DNA of 7,934 nucleotides from Candidatus Cloacimonadota bacterium (GCA_028703735.1 JAQVMI010000076.1:1-7934), one strand, 5' to 3'. Positions 1 through 7,010 are shown, numbered from the stretch's first letter. Notes: generated by a model not told the origin, from the sequence alone. A program made the numbers and translations.

Positions 1-9
1 TTCCGATCT
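1..9 (+). other. Possible Illumina adapter remnant at contig edge
   Basis: The first nine bases, TTCCGATCT, equal the last nine bases of the standard Illumina TruSeq adapter (which ends GCTCTTCCGATCT). They are in the orientation expected when an adapter stays attached to the 5' side of an insert. The octamer array starts two bases later. The sequence is probably artefactual, but nine bases cannot exclude coincidence. Confidence 0.5.
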
Positions 10-10
10 T

Positions 11-110
11 GCTGGTGTGCTGGAGTTCTGGGGTTTTGGAGTGATGGTGTTTTAGAGTACTCCCGCACTCCAGAACCCCAGAACTCCAGCACCCCAACAC
101 TCCAGCACCC
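11..110. repeat. Opposed arrays of an 8-bp repeat forming a long hairpin
   Basis: Read on the minus strand, positions 50 to 11 divide into five octamers: ACACCATC, ACTCCAAA, ACCCCAGA, ACTCCAGC, ACACCAGC. Read on the plus strand, positions 59 to 110 divide into about six and a half octamers of the same kind: ACTCCCGC, ACTCCAGA, ACCCCAGA, ACTCCAGC, ACCCCAAC, ACTCCAGC, ACCC. The consensus is A-C-Y-C-C-A-G-M. Because the arrays face each other, 17-43 pairs with 66-92 with a single non-Watson-Crick position (36/73, which is G-U compatible), leaving a 22-base loop at 44-65. The structure begins 4 bases beyond the stop of the last minus-strand gene (115-117). It could end or stabilise that transcript, or be a dispersed intergenic repeat. 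There is no T-run typical of an intrinsic terminator. The repeat and its pairing are seen directly; the role is inference. Confidence 0.85.
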
Positions 111-114
111 ATAA

Positions 115-762
115 CTACCATTTGTAGTTCAAAAACATCATGGGGGTGCTATTCTTCATCTGAAAATAGACGTTGGTGCTTTGTTCCTCTTCAGAATAGC
201 GTAGGATATCTATACCACTAACAAGATGGTTTAGGATTAGCACTCCTATAGCTACTTTAGCATAGGATTCATAATCCTGGCTTTTATTGCGCATTTTATT
301 AAAGGAGCTTCGATTGGTAGGGTCATCCCAATTCCAGTATCTATCGTCGCCATAGCTATTATCATCAATATAGCTTTGTTGTGCTATTGGATCGTAAGGA
401 AATAGTTCCATTGCTTCTTTGCGTACTTTGGCATTATAACCGTTGGCATCAAAACCACTGCTTTCAAAGCGCGAAAGATTGTAGTAAAATTGGCTATCAT
501 AATTACCTGGATTCACATGAGCAAACTTAATGGCATATTCGTAGGATTCATCCAAAAGTAGCTTACTTTCTTTATCTACATACAGCATCCCGCCAATTAT
601 GGATATTTCGGATGCCATCATCAGGTAGCCATAGTTATTGCCGGAAGCAACTTGAGAGTATCCCGGAACAACAAGTGAACGCACAAACATCTTACCCTTA
701 CTGGTAGCATGGGCAAGAGTGCAAATAGTTAGCACGGAGAAGATTAGCAAGAAGCGTTTCAT
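115..762 (-). CDS. Small exported DUF5683-like protein, paralog 1 of 3
   Basis: A 215-residue protein of unknown function. Residues 1-19 form a signal peptide (K-R, hydrophobic core, AHA cleavage site). Residues 29-62 hold a hydrophobic segment opening with VPGYSQ and continuing to IGGMLYVD. The middle is rich in Tyr, Asp and Asn. Residues 143-159 carry a W-N-W and FNKMRN stretch, followed by a late hydrophobic helix with LNHLVSGID (about 177-185). The chain ends in a short beta-like strand with terminal Trp. The same order of elements occurs in the two genes upstream, so all three look like paralogs. The PGxGQ-type start plus late N-H/N-x-x-S-x-I-D helix resembles the DUF5683 family of FCB bacteria; that link is from memory of the family, not a search. 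Translation is supported by AGGGG eight bases before ATG. That site overlaps the stop codon of the upstream gene, so coupled translation is likely. Probable envelope protein; no function assigned. Confidence 0.85.
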   Translation of the reverse strand: MKRFLLIFSVLTICTLAHATSKGKMFVRSLVVPGYSQVASGNNYGYLMMASEISIIGGMLYVDKESKLLLDESYEYAIKFAHVNPGNYDSQFYYNLSRFESSGFDANGYNAKVRKEAMELFPYDPIAQQSYIDDNSYGDDRYWNWDDPTNRSSFNKMRNKSQDYESYAKVAIGVLILNHLVSGIDILRYSEEEQSTNVYFQMKNSTPMMFLNYKW

Positions 763-770
763 ATAACAAA

Positions 771-775
771 CCCCT
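771..775 (-). promoter_or_regulatory. Ribosome binding site fused to the upstream stop codon
   Basis: On the minus strand the upstream gene ends TAG (776-774) and the text continues as TAGGGG, so the AGGGG Shine-Dalgarno-like motif shares bases with the stop codon. The next ATG (762-760) follows after eight bases. This arrangement suits re-initiation by the ribosome finishing the upstream gene. Confidence 0.6.
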
Positions 776-1478
776 AAAACTTAAGTTGATAGTTTAGCAT
801 TAGCCCTTCGTTTTCTATGGGGCTAAAATACAGAGCTCCGCCTGAATCCTTATCTCTGGATAGAATAGCGCTATCAATTGCGCTAACGCAACGATTCAGC
901 AGCATGATACCCAGCGCAAAATTGTGGCTCATTTTGGTGCGTTGGTGCCGAACCCGCATGTTTTTGTATGTATTCCAATGTTCTTGCGTATCCCATTGCC
1001 ATGCTTCAATTCCCGTGTACGTATTCCGTATCATGTAAGCATCAAATTCTGCGGGTTCATAATTGTAGATCAGGTAGTAATTCCTTGCCATCATTTCTTG
1101 TATGTCGTTATAGTAATCACTACTTACATAGTCCTGAATCGCTTGATACTGGCTACGGGGCATTCCATTTGGAACTCCGGCAAAAAGCTCTGCGTAGTCC
1201 ATATAGTTTTGGCGTTGGCGATCTATTTCATTATTAGTTTGCAGAAAAGCATATATTGCCAGAATATCCACACCCATCAAGGTCGCACCCCTTGTTGTGC
1301 TGCCAAGCAGCATTTCACCGCTTCCGGGTAGTATTAATGATGCTGCAGGATAGGCTACTCGTGGAAGTGAAAACAGGCACCCTATGCTTAGCAGCCAAAA
1401 AAGAGCAATCGCACATAGCTTAAAGGCATATTGCTTGGTAGAAGCCAGGACACTTCTATTCTTGGTTAAAAGTTCCAT
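774..1478 (-). CDS. Small membrane/exported DUF5683-like protein, paralog 2 of 3
   Basis: A 234-residue protein of unknown function and the most diverged of the three paralogs. It has a longer N-terminal region (about 19 residues) before a hydrophobic segment at about 20-37, which may be an uncleaved anchor or a signal peptide. The PGxGQ-type element reads LPGSGE (50-55), with Glu replacing Gln. A second hydrophobic stretch follows to about residue 79. Residues 160-175 carry W-Q-W and YKNMR, matching W-N-W and FNKMRN of paralog 1. The late helix has LNRCVSAID (194-202), with Arg in place of the His seen in both sisters. The C-terminus is strand-like and ends in Phe. The start codon lies inside the end of the upstream gene (13-bp overlap), preceded by GGGG about six bases away. 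There are no alternative in-frame ATG codons before the first conserved segment. Probable operon member; role unknown. Confidence 0.82.
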   Translation of the reverse strand: MELLTKNRSVLASTKQYAFKLCAIALFWLLSIGCLFSLPRVAYPAASLILPGSGEMLLGSTTRGATLMGVDILAIYAFLQTNNEIDRQRQNYMDYAELFAGVPNGMPRSQYQAIQDYVSSDYYNDIQEMMARNYYLIYNYEPAEFDAYMIRNTYTGIEAWQWDTQEHWNTYKNMRVRHQRTKMSHNFALGIMLLNRCVSAIDSAILSRDKDSGGALYFSPIENEGLMLNYQLKF

Positions 1479-2437
1479 TTCATCCCCAGCATGGGAGTTA
1501 TATTTCCAGATGGCATTGCTGCGTAAAGATTAACCTGGGGTTTAGCCTGAGATATTGACAGCCTGTTTACCTTGCGTGTTAACCGTAAAGCATCCAACCC
1601 ACTTGTAAGGTGGTTTGCCGCAAGAACAAAGGTAAAAGCTCTGGCTATGGCAAATTCAGCTTTGGCATCGTTACGCATTTCTATATATGTTTTACGCATC
1701 GAGCTTGCTTCGTGCGAATTTGCAGAGATGTAAATAGATTGGTTTTCTCCCCATTGAGGTCTGTTACCTATCCAGCGTGTGTAAGGGTTAGTCATATCAG
1801 AACTATCAAACACCCACAAAGGGGTAACACTGTCTCCACTTTCGTCGCATGCGAAGCGGTAATACCAATCTGTCCAGCCAAATACATAGTGAGGGTATTT
1901 GCCAATATCTTCATAGAAATGCTGGGTGTTTGCAGTATCCAGACGAAAGTAACCATCATCATATATATCATGGGCGTTAATGCCCTTCAGGTGATTTTGC
2001 ACAACATTCTGAAAACCTCGGTTATAGCGTGTAGTATGAATTTCAGATCCATCCGGTGTAACGTAAGTAATTATCTCGCTAGTGGCGTACTTCTCGTAAG
2101 CTTTTGCTTTGTCTTTGCCCTGAGAATCATAATAGATCATCCCACCTATACAGGCAAGCTCTATCACGGGGAATAGATAAGTGGTGAAAGAGCTTTTGTC
2201 TGCGTAGAATTGCCCTGCACCAGGAACAAGTAAGGACATCACCATAGCCAGGCGAGCATCCTTCTTACTGTAATTAACCTGAATGATATCATTGGTAATT
2301 AAGGAGTCTGTATTTGCAACCGGATTATCAGAGGTTGGTTGCTCGTAGAGCCATTGGTCAATATCACTGCTTTTTTCCTGGGCAAAAAGTCCTAATGCTA
2401 CAAGAAGAGTGAGGAATAGGATTGTAAGCTTTTTCAT
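1466..2437 (-). CDS. Exported DUF5683-like protein, paralog 3 of 3 (longest)
   Basis: A 323-residue protein of unknown function. Residues 1-19/20 are a clear signal peptide (MKK, hydrophobic core, LFAQ). An insertion of about 40 acidic and Asn-rich residues precedes the shared hydrophobic segment, which opens with LLVPGAGQ (69-76) and runs to IGGMIYYD (97-104), almost as in paralog 1. A long Tyr-rich middle (about 110-240) is absent from the shorter sisters. YIEMRND (251-257) and the helix with NHLTSGLDALR (275-285) correspond to conserved elements of the others. The C-terminus ends in a strand-like segment closing with WNF. The start is supported by AAGGAT about seven bases before ATG. The gene follows the protease after a 45-bp gap with no obvious terminator and overlaps the next gene by 13 bp, so it is probably transcribed with both. 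Placement near DUF5683 is by layout only. Confidence 0.87.
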   Translation of the reverse strand: MKKLTILFLTLLVALGLFAQEKSSDIDQWLYEQPTSDNPVANTDSLITNDIIQVNYSKKDARLAMVMSLLVPGAGQFYADKSSFTTYLFPVIELACIGGMIYYDSQGKDKAKAYEKYATSEIITYVTPDGSEIHTTRYNRGFQNVVQNHLKGINAHDIYDDGYFRLDTANTQHFYEDIGKYPHYVFGWTDWYYRFACDESGDSVTPLWVFDSSDMTNPYTRWIGNRPQWGENQSIYISANSHEASSMRKTYIEMRNDAKAEFAIARAFTFVLAANHLTSGLDALRLTRKVNRLSISQAKPQVNLYAAMPSGNITPMLGMKWNF

Positions 2438-2482
2438 AATAACATCCTTAATTGTTAAAGGGTTCTAAAGGAGTACTCGCCA

Positions 2483-5400
2483 TTATTTCTCCACGGCAAA
2501 TTTCAGTTTCTTGATTCTACCATTACTTTCCAGAGTAAGAAAGTAAACTCCCGAGCCAAGCTTTTGGGGATCTAACTCTAAATCTCTGGGGTTGATTAAT
2601 GATTCTTCGATAGTCTTTTTCTGGATTAGAGTTCCCGAAACATCATAAAGTTTCATCGTAGTTTTCCCTACAGCATTTTCGAGATGAATACGATAATAAT
2701 CTCCCTTCACAGGGTTTGGGTATATGTAGGCATCAAAATTACCATTCAAAAGGGTCTCATTTGTTTCACTACCAATAAACACGCCACTGCCATCATTTCT
2801 AAAACCGGAGTATAATATCGGATTGGAGGATAGCCCTGCTAAAGAGTGAATGTATAGCTTTCCGAATGAATCAGGATAATACCAAAGTAACTCACTGTTT
2901 TGATCATCATAGTAGAGGAAATCATTTTTTGCATTACGGCTTAACAACAACGACCATTCAGGTAGGGCTGCACCGGCTTCATTCACAGCCAAATAACCTT
3001 GGTTTTCTATGGGATAGAACACTAAGTCCTGATTCCCTAAGTTTAGGGACATGGGGCTCTCCCAAGAGGAAACAGAACGGAGCGTTGAAACAGGGAATCC
3101 CTTCAAAGCTGAACCATCAGTTTTTATGGCATGCAGCTTGTTACCAATTCCAAAAAACAACACAGGAGATACTTCGCCCAGTTTGGTAAGTGCAATTTGC
3201 CCGGGTGCTGATAAGCTGTGATTGGTAAATATCTTATGAAGTAAGCTGTTTTGCACCCTATAGATATTACCACTATTTGCCATTATGAAGATTTTTGTGG
3301 ATGCGTCATCAGCATTTTGGAATATAAGAGGTTCATAGTTTCCAAATTCTTCCGGTAACATGATGTTGGACAACACAGAAGAGAGTGGCTTATCCAGAAG
3401 CTTTAGATAGTCTGCTCCAAGTATAACCACAAAATCTGCATTAGCTGAAAGCTTCTTAGCTCCTTGCATTTCGATAAATGAACTAATCTCAAAACTGTTC
3501 ACTTTGTAAAGGCATGCATCAGTGGCAGCATAAACAGAATGATCAATTGATAGGGGAGTAGTGATTAAATTACTGGGGAAGGTTATAGTATGAGTGCTCA
3601 TTCCATCCTGGGAGAAATCCACAAAGTGAACAAGTTTATCCAGCACTGTTACCAATTCATAAAAACCATCCGCATTGTTATCAGATTTTTGCGGTTGGTA
3701 ACTATAAGTGGTCATACTATCATAAAACTCACCCATCTGATTTATCCAAGCATCATCAGTTCTGCTAAGCAGGTTAATCATTCCACTACCCATTACAGGA
3801 AGATCAACATCGCTAAAGCTGGAATTAATAATATTGGCAGTAACTAAGGAAGGAGTATTAAATCCCACAATAGTAGTAGCGTCAAAAAAACCGGATGTTA
3901 ACTGAAGGGTCATTACAGGTAATGGATTACTTATTTGCTTTAATGCGTGAAGACTCGGCAGCCCAAAACTATCCAGTAGGGGAGGTTTTGTAGAATTGCT
4001 TAATTCTGGTCGCCATGAAGTAACTGACCAGTTTACAAATTGACCGCTTTGATTAAGCACTGGTTTTTTTGCATGAAAATAATCATAGGGAGTTCCTGTC
4101 CAATACATGGAATAGTCACTACCCAAATCATTCAAGCCATCTGCTTCAATTACAGAAACACCTCGGCGATCCACATCTGTATTAACAGTATTGCGATCAT
4201 AATTACTCTGCCATACACCATCAGAATCTGCTTCACCCTCATCATAAATAATAGCATCGTTTACATGCCACACCAGAATTCCACCCCCTACAGCAGAACC
4301 ATCTGCTTTCTGAAAAGAAGGCAGCAGGTAATCATACTCGTATGTAGGGTTGTTATCTGGATCATCAAAAGCAGTAGGATATAGTATTACTCTTGAATCC
4401 AAGGCACCAAAAACAGCAGTACCGCCATCGCCATCAGGATCAACACTTCTGTTCTCTACCAGAATATACTCCCTGCTATTTAACGGTATTTTGTATGTAT
4501 GAGGCACAATATTAGCGGCGTCCTGAGATAGACTTATCGTGTGTAAGTTTAAAGTATCAAATGGTTGAATCTGGTGAAGCTCTTTTATATATCCCTTATC
4601 CAAATACGCATTCTCAAACATAAGATTGCGGGAAAATGCACCGGGGAAAGTGGGTAATGCACCTTCTACCATTACAAGCTCCCCAAGGTGATCTCCAGAT
4701 AATTGATCCACAAGTATCCCGGAACCACCGCTATCCATAATATCAAACACGCCAACCATGGGACGGAAACTATAAACGTTGTAAAGATCAATCATACCCA
4801 CAGAATGCCCAAACTCGTGTGCTAATACCGAATTCAATGCACCATAACCGCTATGGATAATCTCTCCATTATCATCTTCGGAAACTTGGAAATCCTGAGA
4901 AATAGTAGCAGGAACATTGCAGGCATGCGCTATGAGAGTGTTGCCTCCATCCACCACTGCCTCTTTTCCAGAGCCAACTTTGATGAAGAAAGAGGGGATG
5001 TCGGAAGGAGTATCCTGGAAAACATCATGCTGCCAATCTGAACCAGCATGAATGATCATATAATGGCCATAAGCACTAAAGTCAATTTCGGGGTCTTCTG
5101 CATCTGCTGTTTCAAATGATGTTTTGAAATACTCTTCCACTCTGGAAACAAAGAGCTCTGAACTGGCATTTGCAGGATTGTAGTAAGCCATGGGATTGGG
5201 AAGGGTGTATGCTGGCTTATCCTTGGGAAACACATCAAACTCTAATTGGAATGTTTCGGCAGAAACAGCTCTATAATAATAATGCATTGCTTCAAGGTTT
5301 TTTTCAAAATACTCGCGGTTATGCGGTGGTGCCCCTATTGAATAGAGATAAGTGGGATCAGCTTCCAGCATGAACTTGCCATTTCCGGTAGTATTTAGAT

Positions 5401-5638
5401 CATCGGTCTCTTCTAAAACAAAATCCACTAAGATTACCAGAAGCTTCTGAAAACTTTCTGGGTTACTTTGTTTAGTTTGAATCTTAGGGGAAGTATCCAT
5501 GGATTGAATTAACTGATTAGTATAAGGATGCTTCCTTGGCTGGGTGGATTTAATACTCTTATTCAGCATCATCTTTTGCCCAAAAAGCAAAGTAGCAAGA
5601 ATGCTGAAGAGTAACAGGGAGATTATTCTTCTATTCAT
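2483..5638 (-). CDS. Secreted M6-family metalloprotease with T9SS sorting domain
   Basis: A 1051-residue zinc endopeptidase of the M6 (immune inhibitor A-like) type, probably exported and anchored to or released from the cell surface. Residues 1-20 form a signal peptide. LLVILVDF (about 66-73) and the block around YFEKN...YYYRAVS (about 110-126) are typical M6 features. The active site is HEFGHSVGMIDLY, with His274, Glu275 and His278 seen directly and Asp284 following in the usual spacing. The protease region continues to about residue 580, including Asp/Gly-rich loops near 399-406 that may bind calcium. Residues about 600-950 look like a beta-propeller: repeated short strands, a D-N-N-A-D-G element near 653, and a D-G-S-A-L-K-G-F-P-V blade motif near 841-850. 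The last roughly 80 residues form a T9SS C-terminal sorting domain (YPNP, KLYDVSG, SGVYFLTL, KKLKF, basic end). No good Shine-Dalgarno is visible before ATG. The substrate is unknown. Confidence 0.93.
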   Translation of the reverse strand: MNRRIISLLLFSILATLLFGQKMMLNKSIKSTQPRKHPYTNQLIQSMDTSPKIQTKQSNPESFQKLLVILVDFVLEETDDLNTTGNGKFMLEADPTYLYSIGAPPHNREYFEKNLEAMHYYYRAVSAETFQLEFDVFPKDKPAYTLPNPMAYYNPANASSELFVSRVEEYFKTSFETADAEDPEIDFSAYGHYMIIHAGSDWQHDVFQDTPSDIPSFFIKVGSGKEAVVDGGNTLIAHACNVPATISQDFQVSEDDNGEIIHSGYGALNSVLAHEFGHSVGMIDLYNVYSFRPMVGVFDIMDSGGSGILVDQLSGDHLGELVMVEGALPTFPGAFSRNLMFENAYLDKGYIKELHQIQPFDTLNLHTISLSQDAANIVPHTYKIPLNSREYILVENRSVDPDGDGGTAVFGALDSRVILYPTAFDDPDNNPTYEYDYLLPSFQKADGSAVGGGILVWHVNDAIIYDEGEADSDGVWQSNYDRNTVNTDVDRRGVSVIEADGLNDLGSDYSMYWTGTPYDYFHAKKPVLNQSGQFVNWSVTSWRPELSNSTKPPLLDSFGLPSLHALKQISNPLPVMTLQLTSGFFDATTIVGFNTPSLVTANIINSSFSDVDLPVMGSGMINLLSRTDDAWINQMGEFYDSMTTYSYQPQKSDNNADGFYELVTVLDKLVHFVDFSQDGMSTHTITFPSNLITTPLSIDHSVYAATDACLYKVNSFEISSFIEMQGAKKLSANADFVVILGADYLKLLDKPLSSVLSNIMLPEEFGNYEPLIFQNADDASTKIFIMANSGNIYRVQNSLLHKIFTNHSLSAPGQIALTKLGEVSPVLFFGIGNKLHAIKTDGSALKGFPVSTLRSVSSWESPMSLNLGNQDLVFYPIENQGYLAVNEAGAALPEWSLLLSRNAKNDFLYYDDQNSELLWYYPDSFGKLYIHSLAGLSSNPILYSGFRNDGSGVFIGSETNETLLNGNFDAYIYPNPVKGDYYRIHLENAVGKTTMKLYDVSGTLIQKKTIEESLINPRDLELDPQKLGSGVYFLTLESNGRIKKLKFAVEK

Positions 5639-5660
5639 AATTAAAGTTCAAGGTAAAATC

Positions 5661-5690
5661 CAAAGTCCCCGATATATTGCGGGGACTTTG
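5661..5690 (-). terminator. Stem-loop between the PorV-like gene and the protease gene
   Basis: Positions 5661-5671 and 5680-5690 form a perfect 11-bp G/C-rich stem with an 8-base loop. Read on the minus strand it lies 21 bases after the PorV-like stop and 22 bases before the protease ATG, and it is followed by GGATTTTACC. The trailing T-tract is short and interrupted, so termination may be partial. It could separate the two transcription units, act as an attenuator, or stabilise an RNA end. The structure is seen; its action is inference. Confidence 0.6.
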
Positions 5691-5711
5691 TAATTTAACT
5701 ATTGCTTCGCC

Positions 5712-6737
5712 CTAAAACTCGAAGCCAAGCGAGAATATCTTATTATAATCTACCAAACCGCCACCAGGCACCATAGCAAAATCTGCCGATAGCTTGTAAC
5801 GATTGTCAAATTTGTACTGTACACCCAAACCGAAACTGGGTCCCTCTACTTCTCCTGCAGTATCAGCATAATAACCTCCACGAAGCGAGATAAGTTGAAG
5901 GTAGGTGTATTCTGCTCCTGCTCCGTAGATGGTTTCGTCGAAGTGACCAAAACCGGTTACAATACGTTGCCAAACTGGATCTTCGTTTGCCAATATCTTG
6001 CTGGCTTCTGCGGTAACCAACATTTTGTTCATGGGGTTATCAAACACTGTGTAAGCTGTGGCAAGGCGGAAGGTCATGGGTGCAGGATCAGCTTGTTCCT
6101 TATCCACGAAGGTTACATCAGGACCTATATGCTGTAGAACTACTGCGAAATCGAGCCCGGGTTGACCAACATCAAGGAATTTTGCCCCTAAGTCGAACCC
6201 AAAACTGAAGGCACTACCCACTGATTCGGTAAGGGTTGTGGAGGGGGCAAGATAGGAATAGATTAGCTTGAAATTGCCACCAACACCTATTTTGCCAGGA
6301 ACTAATTCGTAGCTGTATCCACCAACACCGGCAACATCGAAACTGTGAAAATCACCGGTGACGTTGTTGTTGCTATCTGTTTGTGTTTGGGTTCCTGCAT
6401 CCATCCAGATAATATGGGCATTCAAATTGCCTATGCCATAAAAGTATTGATTCCAGCCAAGGTATTCGTAAAACATATCTTCAATACCAGAGCCCGCCAT
6501 CCACGGAATATGAGTTCCAGCTAATTGAGTTTTCTTGTTAAAAGCAGTTGCTCCAGGATTCCACCACATTGCATAAGCATCGTCTGCAACAGCAGAATAT
6601 GCACGTCCCATAGCATTGGCACGAGCACCAGGTTCAAAGGTTAGGAATAGCAATGCACCTTGAGAGATGCCGGATAAAAGGCAGGGCAGGATAAGCAGTG
6701 TAATAAGGCTTATCAGTATTATATGGTGTTTTAACAT
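5712..6737 (-). CDS. PorV-like (UPF0164/PorV-PorQ type) outer-membrane beta-barrel protein
   Basis: A 341-residue protein from the chosen start. Residues 1-22/25 are a signal peptide. Residues 36-66 hold the family signature: PGARANAMGRAYSAVADD followed by AMWWNPGATAF. The rest alternates short amphipathic strands with Gly- and aromatic-rich turns, and the chain ends SLGFEF with a C-terminal Phe, as expected for an outer-membrane barrel. PorV-type proteins are FadL-like barrels; in type IX secretion PorV receives substrates with C-terminal sorting domains. The family has many paralogs not tied to secretion, so the name marks the family, not a proven job. The longest reading frame starts 14 codons earlier (6779). 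The ATG at 6737 is preferred because GGAGGT sits just upstream and the signal peptide then starts normally. The neighbour downstream is a protease carrying such a sorting domain. Confidence 0.88.
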   Translation of the reverse strand: MLKHHIILISLITLLILPCLLSGISQGALLFLTFEPGARANAMGRAYSAVADDAYAMWWNPGATAFNKKTQLAGTHIPWMAGSGIEDMFYEYLGWNQYFYGIGNLNAHIIWMDAGTQTQTDSNNNVTGDFHSFDVAGVGGYSYELVPGKIGVGGNFKLIYSYLAPSTTLTESVGSAFSFGFDLGAKFLDVGQPGLDFAVVLQHIGPDVTFVDKEQADPAPMTFRLATAYTVFDNPMNKMLVTAEASKILANEDPVWQRIVTGFGHFDETIYGAGAEYTYLQLISLRGGYYADTAGEVEGPSFGLGVQYKFDNRYKLSADFAMVPGGGLVDYNKIFSLGFEF

Positions 6738-6740
6738 TAT

Positions 6741-6746
6741 ACCTCC
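6741..6746 (-). promoter_or_regulatory. Strong ribosome binding site deciding the PorV-like start
   Basis: On the minus strand GGAGGT stands three bases before the ATG at 6737-6735. It is the best Shine-Dalgarno sequence in the window. Using the upstream ATG at 6779 would put this site inside the gene and add a charged 14-residue extension (including Cys) before the signal peptide. Confidence 0.75.
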
Positions 6747-6809
6747 ACAGGTAAAACGGATTTTATAATCATATTTCAATGTTCACAATAAGAATCATCG
6801 AGTTAGCAT

Positions 6810-6837
6810 ACTATACAACCTAATCTGCACGACGCAA
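6810..6837 (-). promoter_or_regulatory. Candidate promoter for the PorV-like gene
   Basis: On the minus strand TTGCGT (6837-6832) is followed after 16 bases by TATAGT (6815-6810), a fair match to a housekeeping-type -35/-10 pair about 73 bases before the start codon. A second candidate lies closer: TTGTGA (6788-6783) and TATAAA (6767-6762), spaced 15 bases. The promoter consensus of this organism is unknown, so either choice is tentative. Confidence 0.35.
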
Positions 6838-6923
6838 AAACCAATTAGATTATTCCTATATACAGCTTATCACAGAAAATTGCCAAGGTTAGCAATATAA
6901 ATCCGTTTTCTCCTTAAAACTTT

Positions 6924-7010
6924 TGGTGCCGAAGGCCGGAATCGAACCGGCACGAGCCAAAGCCCGGTGGATTTTGAGTCCACTGCGTCTACCAATTTCA
7001 CCACTTCGGC
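6924..7010 (-). tRNA. tRNA-Leu, anticodon CAA, with encoded CCA
   Basis: Read on the minus strand from 7010, the acceptor arm GCCGAAG pairs perfectly with CTTCGGC (6934-6928). It is followed by discriminator A (6927) and a genomically encoded CCA (6926-6924). The anticodon stem GTGGA/TCCAC encloses the loop CTCAAAA, giving anticodon CAA (6976-6974), which reads the leucine codon UUG. The long variable arm (about 15 bases with its own short stem) is the class II form expected of leucine tRNAs. The T arm GCCGG-TTCGATT-CCGGC is intact, and the D arm contains the usual GGTAGAC. No intron or mismatch is seen in the stems. Confidence 0.97.

Noticed and set aside
11..110. CRISPR array
   Set aside because: The units are contiguous 8-bp repeats without spacers, and no cas gene is present.
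924..1331. A 135-residue plus-strand open frame
   Set aside because: It is antisense to paralog 2, overlaps other spurious plus-strand frames, and its composition is typical of a reverse-complement shadow.
1610..2176. A 188-residue plus-strand open frame
   Set aside because: It lies wholly opposite paralog 3, has an improbable composition rich in Cys and Ile, and lacks a ribosome site. The minus-strand gene has a signal peptide and paralogs.
4040..4384. A plus-strand frame rich in Ile and Cys opposite the protease
   Set aside because: It is a shadow of conserved M6 protease sequence, with no start signals.
6753..6909. An 11-bp inverted repeat, AAAACGGATTT at 6753-6763 and its complement at 6899-6909
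   Set aside because: The arms are 135 bases apart, AT-rich and not associated with any element. Chance is a sufficient explanation.
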